Below are positions 56,402-64,000 of a DNA stretch of 64,000 nucleotides, in pieces. The DNA lies in NCBI RefSeq assembly GCF_026745355.1, contig NC_079210.1:23908268-23972267 (forward strand), given 5' to 3'. The position numbers and the translations under genes are program-made. Origin of the DNA: Beta vulgaris subsp. vulgaris (Eukaryota; Streptophyta; Magnoliopsida; Caryophyllales; Amaranthaceae). Every line of letters begins with the position of its first letter. Within the stretch, counting starts at the first letter, position 1. The notes below the pieces were generated by a model. The model did no database searches. It had not been told where the DNA came from and saw only the letters and a list, made by a program, of their open reading frames with translations.

Positions 56402-59100
56402 TTACCTCCAAGTCTTATGCCAAACATCCTCCGGCTTCGACATACTCCCGGATAATAGTAACATGGAGAACAAATGTCTTAGGTAGTACCCTGATTCTCT
56501 AAAACTCGGTTCCGTGATTGCGTCAACATATTCCTTATCATCATCAAGTAATCCCCTTGCATAGCAAGCTTCCTTGAAGGTAGGATACACTACACCATCA
56601 ACCGTTCTAATGTCTTCATAGCACGTCGCTCCTTTAACAAAGTTTAGCAACGTCCTAAGATAGAACTTCTCACCAGATCCCCGCGATACGTGGTAGATGC
56701 GACCTATTGCAAAGCCTTTATTTCTTGGTGTCCACTCCTTCAACGCCTGCTTCCAAACAAATCTTGTAGGAAACTCCACGTAACTAATAGCCCTGACTTC
56801 TTCATATTTCTCATTACACTTCATCCAAGACAGGAATTTCGTATTGTCGATATGGGGCCTGTCTAGTACGGATTCTACATCAGCATGGTCATTAAACAAA
56901 ACAGTTTGCTCTCCTGGTAGATGGAAACTTAGCCTTTCCACAGCAGGAGTTCGATAATGGATGTTGAATCTAAAAATCCTCCAAATTGTCTCGCAAGCCA
57001 AAATGTATCGACAATCATAGTACATCTTTATCTCGTCGATTTCTTTCCCTTCACCTTCTTTCTGTTTATCTTGGTACGCCGTAGCAGTAACCCTATCATA
57101 CCCCTTGTTTATATATTTGAACAGGTACTTAATTAATCTTGACTGGTTACACCACTCAACATTAATATGTGCTCGATATTTACGTAGCAATTCAGCATTA
57201 TATGGAACAACATACCTATTGTCAAGATGAACTCCACCCTTTTCAACTGTAGATCCGTTATCTCTTCGCCTGTAAACGGGATATCCTTCATTATCCACTT
57301 TAGTCGAATCAATAAACCTCTTTGGAAAATGCTTACTGCATTGCTTGTCAACCCACGGGGTATTTGTGTTTGCTGCGCCACATGGACCGTGCATCATGAA
57401 CTCGTTGATGGCTTGATATAGTTCTTTATCTTCACCTTCATCGGGCAACTCGGCAGAAATATTCTTATCAATATTTGAAGCTACGGGGTACTTGTCTTGT
57501 TGATGCATGAACAACAAAATATGTGCGTGCGGCAAACCACACTTTTGGAATTCTACCGTATATACCACTGAAAATTGGAAATACAACAAAGTAGGGTTTA
57601 GTAGTTATAGTACAGACAGAACATAACTACACCAACACATAGGTAGTTCGGAATTTATAATAATAATAATGTAAATAAGGAATATGTCTTACATACCAGC
57701 CCTAACAATGCCAAATATTTTTCGATCTTGCAAATCTCTTACCGGTTGGTCTAGTTTCATCTTTAAAACCCGGCATACGATGTCCGGCCTATCTTCTGCC
57801 CTGAGTCCCCTTTTCTTTACAAATCTAGTGATCTCTGGCCACTTAGGATTACACGTAAATGTTATGAATAAATCCGGATAACCGTACCATCTACAAATAG
57901 CCATCGCATCCTGATAGTTTTCTCTCATATAGCTATGCCCTCCGGTGAATGAAGCCGGCAAAACTATACGACTTCCAGTTGAAGCTCCTTCCATTTCTCC
58001 TCTTTCAACAGCCCCTCTTAAATTCTTCACATTCGCAGCTCTAAGGCTCTGTTCGTTGTGTCTAAGAAAAGACAACCTTTCAGCTTCAATCATTGTGTAG
58101 GCATCTACTAAAAATTGTTGTAACAACCAGCGAGATAAGAGTATCGTGGCCGCTTCTAACGCTCGATCTTGTATCCTAAATGCGAAAAACTCACGCATAG
58201 TGAGTTTAAATCTTTTTCTCGCTGAACCGTCGGTCGGAGTCTTATCTCTGTGCATAATATCTGTTCTATATCCATCTTCTCCATATGAAAATAACAACGG
58301 ATATTGCATTGCCAGATAACAAGGATGAAGCTCGAAAATTTGCTGTAACTTTCCACTCTTTGTTTCTATAATTATATCTCTTTTATCAGCACTGTCAATA
58401 TCTCCAACAATAAGCGCAGCAACTTCTGATGTGTCCGATGCAAACCTATCCCTAGCCATTCTGAAAGTTTTAGCTAAAGGGTTATTTTGATCTATCATAT
58501 CTTGTAATTGTGCGACTAAGCGATCCTCAAACTTGTCCGATTTATTGGTACTGTGAAAACACTTATAAGCGAAGTTGTTAATATGAAAACAAAAATATTC
58601 AACTATAACAAATAAGCACAACTTGTTATGTAAAACAAACAATAACGTTGTACCTTGCAGCAGTTTTTCTATTCCTAACTTCATCCTCCGTATCGTATAT
58701 GTAAAGTTGGGAAAACTTAGGCCGTGCACCATTAGGAGGCAACAAACTACCTATCAAGTGATGATTCTGTCCTCCAATTTTGTAATTATACGGACCTCGT
58801 CCTCGAGTTGTAGGTGCAATAATTCTTCCACCCATGGATGTAAATGAGTACATCATATTATATCCTCGTATGTTTTCAAGAAAATGATTGTTTCTGTTAT
58901 GTTTCTTCCTTAATAGGTCGTCAATAAGTTTCGGTGGATCTTTTAGTAGAGGTAGTTGAACCTTCCCTTTCATGCAACATAATGAGAATGCCGGCTTCTT
59001 TGTCTTATTTTTTTTATTTACCCTCTCATCAAACCACATTTCAGCCCCACAAAACTCACATACATATGTAGGGTCTCCTATATCCGAATAGCTATCTATT
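56402..59100 (-). pseudogene. Helitron Rep (HUH endonuclease) region
   Basis: The nicking/joining half of the RepHel protein. Inferred exons: about 59100-58655 (YVCEFCGAEMWFDERV, a Cys-pair start, then IGSLLPPNGARPKFSQLYIYD), about 58558-57697 (Helitron_like_N domain: QIFELHPCYLAMQYPLLFSYG, AMICRWYGYPDLFITFTCNPKW) and about 57568-56402. The last holds the HUH metal site GLPHAHILLF (His-Ala-His, near 57530) and the two-tyrosine motif KYLFKYINKGYDR (near 57120). Introns of about 100-130 bp have GT/AG-like borders. It may have been one long gene with the helicase; a stop after VWHKTWR (about 56402) could be an intron or a mutation. I call it pseudogene because of the breaks further down. Confidence 0.85.
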
Positions 59101-59595
59101 TAACAAAAAAACAAATGAATTAGTTAATTTCCATCACATTATACAGCTTCAAGCTACACATTTTAATTACAAATTTGATAACACGTGCATATACGCACCT
59201 GTAACGATCTCCGTATCAGCCACGACGTTGTCATTATTGTCATGTGTAACACACTCATCTTGAATAGTAGCATCTGATCGAGCACAATTAGATGATGCAA
59301 TATTTTCATCTTTATGAACGTCATATTTAATACTACGTGTTAGATATGATAGAAAATGAATATAAAAATCCCTACATCAAAATACGAATACTTTAATATT
59401 AACATAATACCATTTATAATTCTCCGTGTGACTGATCTAAGAACTGTTGAACTGCGAACCACATGTCTCTTAGATCTAACTTGGCTTTGTGATTGCGCCA
59501 AATCCAGAATATCTCCTGAAGACATATCACTACCTATAATTGAATTTTTTTTAGCGATAATATTCAACTTGAATATAACACAGAGACCTATTATA

Positions 59596-59598
<3 letters not shown>

Positions 59599-59693
<95 letters not shown>

Positions 59694-59700
59694 ATATATA
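59599..59700. repeat. AT dinucleotide microsatellite
   Basis: About 100 bp of (AT)n with two phase slips, directly between the Helitron 5' region and the pararetroviral sequence. Plant pararetroviral insertions are known to lie often in or next to AT repeats. Confidence 0.97.
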
Positions 59701-59847
59701 TTTTAACTTGACCTAACTTGAACCAAGACGATTTGTAAGTCTTTCATTTTAAGCAATGGCTGGTTAAACCGCCTTAGTTTTAATTGTTTAATGTTTTATT
59801 TTATCTCTGTATTATCTGTTAAAACCCCAGATCCTTGGTTTTTATCC

Positions 59848-59859
59848 TGGTATCAGAGC
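59848..59859 (+). other. Viral primer-binding site (tRNA-Met)
   Basis: TGGTATCAGAGC is an exact initiator tRNA-Met match, which primes minus-strand DNA synthesis in caulimovirids and marks the conventional genome start. Preceding bases are not an LTR end. Confidence 0.9.
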
Positions 59860-60061
59860 CAAGGGGTTGTAGTATTTTTGTTCCTTATAAAACTTTATCT
59901 TTCTGGTTATAGTACTTTCTATTCTTAACTCTTGCTCCAGTCCTTTTATTTCGGCTATTTTTAAGGTTTGTAGAGGCAGTAAGTCCCAAAAGTGGCGGTC
60001 AGACCATAGGGCTACACCTTTTCTATGGCAGGTAGATTATAGGGCTTGTACCAAGTGTTAA

Positions 60062-60928
60062 CCCTGGTCTAAGTTTTTTAACCAGATTCATGAGTTCTAT
60101 TTGGAGCAGAGGAACTCATCCTCTTCTCATGGTAGTAGTAGTAAAGCCAATAAGCTGGTAAAAAATGAAACCTTTACTATAGAAAATCTTGAACAAAGTA
60201 TTGACAATTGGGAAATACCCAGAGTCAATAAAGACCAAATTTACAAAATGAGTAGATATAACATTTTTAAAACAGATTATATTATCAAAACCCAAGAACG
60301 TGATATACATTTAACAAAGCCTATTGATACTATAAAATTGTTTTCAGCTAAAACCTTGCAAAAACATGTTGAAAAGGGATATCGTTACATCCATATAGGA
60401 TTGGTTCAAGTAGGTTTAAAACCTCTTACAAAAGAAGGATTGAATTCTTCAGTCCTTGTGGCTCTCAGAGATGGCCGATTCAAAGACTTTAATGATTCCT
60501 TATTAGGAACAATAGAGTCAAGCTTATGCATGGGTCCAGTCTCGTTCGATTGTTATCCAAATTTCAGTGTCTCTTTAAGTGATAAAAATATCTTATCCTC
60601 CTTGCTTTTGCAAATCAAAACTCATAATTACAAAATGTTCGATGGTTCTATACCAGTAGCTTTGATTTATAAAGTCCACTACAAAGCCATGATGTCTGCT
60701 TTTAATACTAAAAACATACAACATAGCAAGAAAGGAGAAACTCTCCTCCTCCAAACCGACCTTTCTAGGTCTAACATAAGAATCCCTAGACCAATACAAT
60801 GGAATGACGTCAGTCTTCCTGATGATTGGTTCCTCGAGGAGCAGCTGAACCTGAAGAGCAATCCCCAGCTCTTCCAGAACCTAACACCGATTTACAACAA
60901 GTTGTACAGTACTCTGATGGTAGTGTAA
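60062..60928 (+). pseudogene. Pararetroviral movement protein region
   Basis: Open frame of about 280 codons of the caulimovirid/30K-type movement protein family, which lets virus pass between cells through plasmodesmata. Recognisable blocks: MSRYNIFKTDYI, a core with IHIGLVQVGLKPLT, VALRDGRF and ESSLCMGPVSFDCYPNFSVS, and a tail with DVSLPDDWF. The frame opens after a TAA at 60059; there is no in-frame ATG before the one at about 60248. An upstream ATG at 60090 is in another frame and soon stops, so the original start is lost or non-standard. The frame is lost near 60840-60870. Confidence 0.85.
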
Positions 60929-61572
60929 AACTTAGTTTTAACAGGAGTATTAGCTCCAGATATTCAGACCATTCCTCTGTTGAAAACCTTGGAAGGTCTT
61001 CTCATCTACCTTCTATAAACAACATGCATTACAAACGACAAATCAGTTGTCCTAGAAACAATTATCCAGAAAGGCCAAGGTATTCTACCTCAGATATACC
61101 CTCACCTTCCATCCAAAATGTTGAATATAGAACCCAAGTTCCACACCCCGTTTATGCTGAACGACAGTCTCCTCCAGACTCGCCATCGGCTTCGGTTATA
61201 ACTGAGAACATTGCAAATGAGCTAAACGTCCTTGAAAAGAACTTTGAGGTCAATAAAAAATTAGTTCATGAAGACTTTTATGCCACACATAATCTCTCAA
61301 AGAGAACGTGGTTTTTTGAACATTTCCTAGATATACGTGCACAAATACAAGAAAGTTACTACAACTTTTTAGTTCAACACAAAGCTCATATTTTATTTTT
61401 TGACTGGTTTGAACTCTATAGTTTTGACCACAACATTGTTTACCCTTTTAAATCCATAGAACCTGTAAACACCAGCAAAAGGACATCCGTCTGGGAGACT
61501 CCAGATGGCACTGTTCAAGCTGACCATCCTCCTTTGCGACAAATTACCTTCTCCATAGGAGACACAAGGTAG
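60826..61572 (+). pseudogene. Pararetroviral polyprotein, region between movement and coat protein
   Basis: Continues the movement-protein reading in the next frame (QVVQYSDGSVKLSFNRS, about 60895-60945), then a serine/proline-rich linker and a helical part with NELNVLEKNFEVNKKLVHED and FLDIRAQIQESYYNFL. The segment ends after QITFSIGDTR at a TAG, where the frame changes again near 61560. Function of the linker is unknown. Confidence 0.75.
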
Positions 61573-63896
61573 AGGCCTCACCTCTAAAGATACCTCAAGA
61601 TGAAGATACCACAAACCTCAAAAATATTGTCCTACAAAACAACTTCACCAATATTACCCTTAACACGTTAGGAAAGCAACTTTCCAGAATTGAGAAACAT
61701 AACCTTAAAACTGATACAAACTCGGTCTCAACCCCTGTAGATAAGATCCTCCGAAATCCGATTTTTAAACCATTTCAGATTTCGCAAAAGGCACAAAACG
61801 AGGTCATGACTTCAAAAACCGAATTTCTTCAAGCTATCAAAGACCAACTTAGCAGGGTGGAACCTTCTACCTCACGAGTTGTTGAGGAAGAAACAGTCCA
61901 GAATAACACTATCAGTGTCCTAAACTTAGGTGAAGACACCGATACCGAGACTACCTCCATCCATGACAAAACACCTGAAATAGCTAAGCTCTCTTGGCAA
62001 AATTCTGGTCCTCTTGATGTTATTCCTATAAGATCTAGTGAATTCCAGGTTGGAAGTCAGCCTAACACAATTGTTCAACCAAAATATAACGCATCTTCCA
62101 TTTATGAATGGAACATAGATGGCATGAGTGAACACCAGATTTTAAACCTTTTACAACAGATGACCATGGCTTCAAATGCTTATAAAACCCAATCTGGTAC
62201 GTCAGATAAAACGGTTGCAGAACTGTTAATTGCAGGCTTCTCTGGCCAGTTAAAGGGATGGTGGGATTTCTATCTCACCAAACAACAGCAACTGGACATT
62301 TTAAATGCTATCCAAACAACAGAAGATGGGGTTCCCATTCTCAACCAGAATGGAGAACCAACCCAAGATTCTGTCTCGACCCTAATCTTTACCTTATCTC
62401 TACATTTCATTGGAGATTCCTCCCATCTAAGAGATAAAAACGCAGATCTTTTATCTAATCTTAGATGCAAAAAACTTAGTGATTTTCAATGGTATAAGAA
62501 TACTTTTCTCACTAGGGTTATGCTTAGGGAAGATTCTAACCAACCCTTTTGGAAAGAAAAATTCCTAGCAGGACTCCCAACCATCCTAGGAGAAAAAGTC
62601 AGAAACAGAATCCGGGAAGACTTTGGGGAACATATCATCCCTTATGATAGACTAACCTACGGTGAATTAGTTAGCCTAACCTCTAAACAAGGCCTTCAAA
62701 TATGTCAGGATTTGAAGCTTCAAAAACATCTTAAGAAGGAGTTAAAAGAAACTAAAAAGGAGTTAGGATCCTTCTGCCAACAGTTTGATAACTCCTTCCC
62801 CCAAGCAAAAACTTGCAAAGGAAGTTGTAGTAAACCAACCACTTACCAAAAACCCTATAGAACCCGAAGGTTTTATAAAAAGACTGAGAAAGTCTTCCAT
62901 AAAAAACCCTTTGAGCAACGAAAATGGAAGACCCATAAGAAACACCAACAAACCACCCCAAAACCTGACTTTAAAAATATAACTTGTTTCAAATGTGGTA
63001 AAAAGGGTCATACTGCCAGATATTGTAGAGTTTCTAACAAGATCCAAAATCTTGACCTAGATGATGAGACTCTAGGAAGAATTTCAGCTCTTCTAATAGA
63101 ATCTTCTGATGAAGAGACTGAATCTTATAATTCTGCTGAGAGTCATGGACCTCAGATTGATGAAATTGAATCCTCATCTTCGGAAGAAGATGAACCTTAT
63201 ACCCTAAACGTTCTAACCAAAGAACAAAGCCTTATCCTAGATGTTATCCAGGATATTAGCAACCCTGATTTACAAAAACAATACCTTGAGCGCCTTCGTG
63301 AATCCCTTGAGGAAAAACCTAAAGAAAAAGATCTCAACCCCCCCTCCCCCAGCACTGAACCATACAACCTCACCTCTATTTTAGAAAAGAGGAGTTCTAG
63401 AAAGAAGCCAGAAAGAACCATACAGGATCTTCAAGCCGAAGTTAAAACCATTAAAGCTGACATAAGAGATCTTAAAACAAAACAACAGCATGACTCTGCC
63501 ATAATTCAACTTCTAACCTCTCATATTACTACAGACACCCCTAACGAGAGTGATCCTGACACCGACCCAGGTGAAGAAAATAGCCCAAAAGTCCCAGAGG
63601 ATTTCCTCTTTGTTTTAAAAGAGATCAGTTCTAGAAAATATTATATAAAGGTTACACTTGAATTTTCTAGTGATTTCATAATTAATACCATAGCTTTATT
63701 CGATACCGGGGCAGATTTAAATTGTATTAAATCTAGTCTTGTCCCGAGACGTTTTCATCAAAAAACTTCTGAAAGACTTAGCTCGGCTAATAACACCAAG
63801 ATGCAAATAGAAGGAAAAACTGAAGCCAGCATTCTTAATCAAGGTCTTTCACTAAAAACCAGTTTGTCCTTGTTACCAATATACACCATTCTGTAA
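61563..63896 (+). pseudogene. Pararetroviral coat protein and start of aspartic protease
   Basis: A 770-codon open stretch, longer than its first ATG (61806) suggests, because the same frame is open from about 61563 (NLKNIVLQNN, LGKQLSRIEKHN). The capsid-like core has MSEHQILNLLQQMTMASNAY, FSGQLKGWWDFYL, and FWKEKFLAGLP. A basic segment rich in Lys and Arg precedes one zinc knuckle (CFKCGKKGHTARYC, 62985-63026), expected to bind RNA. An acidic stretch follows (ESSSSEEDEP), then a coiled coil and the protease with the active-site motif FDTGADLNCI (DTG at 63702-63710). The frame is lost near 63860. Confidence 0.9.
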
Positions 63897-64000
63897 TTTT
63901 GGGAACACCTTTCATAAATATAATAACCCCTTACAATGTTAGCTATGATAGGATATCCTTCAAAACCAAAAATAAGAAACTAGAATTCCTTTTCCTAGAA
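63862..64000 (+). pseudogene. Pararetroviral protease, downstream part, cut by window end
   Basis: In a third frame the protease resumes with FVLVTNIHHSVILGTPF (ILGTPF at 63896-63913), the conserved second half of the retropepsin fold. It stays open to the window edge. RT and RNase H are expected to the right. Confidence 0.85.

Larger units (their letters stand above)
53293..59590 (-). mobile_element. Rep/helicase-encoding Helitron, minus strand
   Basis: The 3' end on the minus strand is a hairpin (ACCCGTGCATTATGCACGGGT broken into CCCGTGCA / TGCACGGG), then TCCTAAAA, CTAG (53293) and T. The element carries a rolling-circle Rep and a PIF1-type helicase in the order expected of Helitrons. A second Helitron (53332-54454) sits 39 bp inside its 3' end. 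The 5' TC end is not certain; coding-associated sequence reaches about 59590, where an AT microsatellite starts. At least two or three frameshifts suggest it is recently dead. Confidence 0.88.
59703..64000 (+). mobile_element. Endogenous pararetrovirus (Caulimoviridae), 5' part
   Basis: Next to the AT tract comes about 145 bp of unassigned, perhaps viral promoter sequence, then a tRNA-Met primer site, a leader of about 240 bp, then movement protein, coat protein and protease coding in one direction. There is no LTR. The order in what looks like a single polyprotein suggests a petuvirus- or florendovirus-like genome; which one needs a phylogeny. RT and RNase H would lie beyond the window. Three frame changes (about 60840-60870, about 61560, about 63860) mean this copy cannot express an intact polyprotein. 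Confidence 0.88.

Noticed and set aside
59703..64000. Ty3-gypsy LTR retrotransposon
   Set aside because: The primer site would fit, but there is no LTR before it and the first gene is a movement protein, which points to Caulimoviridae.

Overview
This is nuclear DNA of a plant, most likely a eudicot. There are spliced genes with GT/AG introns, AT-rich noncoding DNA, no bacterial gene organisation, and a dense nest of plant transposable elements (CACTA, MULE, hAT, Helitron, Ty1-copia, Ty3-gypsy, Stowaway) plus an integrated plant pararetrovirus. I cannot name the species.

Layout. 1-8526: most of a decayed CACTA (En/Spm) transposon on the minus strand. It has palindromic subterminal repeats and a CACTA terminus at 8526, a broken TNP2 transposase (7009-3668), two tandem-repeat blocks, and a second Ptta/En/Spm-type protein (2057-127). 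Its other end lies outside the window. 8538-9821: a Mutator-like element with long inverted termini carrying a decayed plant-mobile-domain gene. About 10.1-12.3 kb: a hAT remnant. 13.1-23.2 kb: a rearranged Ty1-copia element on the minus strand, split at its integrase zinc-binding region by a non-coding LTR element (16737-22209, TSD GACAC). 23737-24757: a non-autonomous hAT with a perfect 8-bp TSD.

27317-41111: the one convincing host gene, a plant ubiquitin-conjugating (E2) enzyme on the minus strand. I reconstruct six exons with an uninterrupted frame of about 456 codons. Its fourth intron is about 9 kb and holds a complete but dead Ty3-gypsy element (28440-35202, TSD GAATT), two Stowaway MITEs and another decayed element. 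Its first intron holds a 1.1-kb hAT-like element (39414-40514, 8-bp TSD).

41.3-59.6 kb: a Helitron-rich region. It has a Stowaway upstream of the E2 gene, a cluster of Helitron termini (41.8-44.2 kb), a 2.5-kb solo LTR (44649-47141, TSD ATAAA), the end of a second CACTA element (48486-about 51360), a partial LTR (51366-53292), and a near-complete Rep/helicase Helitron (minus strand, 53293-about 59590). That Helitron has a second Helitron (plus strand, 53332-54454) inserted near its 3' end.

59.6-64.0 kb: an AT microsatellite followed by an endogenous pararetrovirus (family Caulimoviridae). It shows a tRNA-Met primer-binding site, movement protein, coat protein with a CCHC knuckle, and an aspartic protease cut by the window edge. 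The reading frame is broken at three places, so this is a dead copy.

The genes do not form one pathway. The interest lies in the layered insertion history, several precisely definable insertions, and the survival of a host gene inside it.
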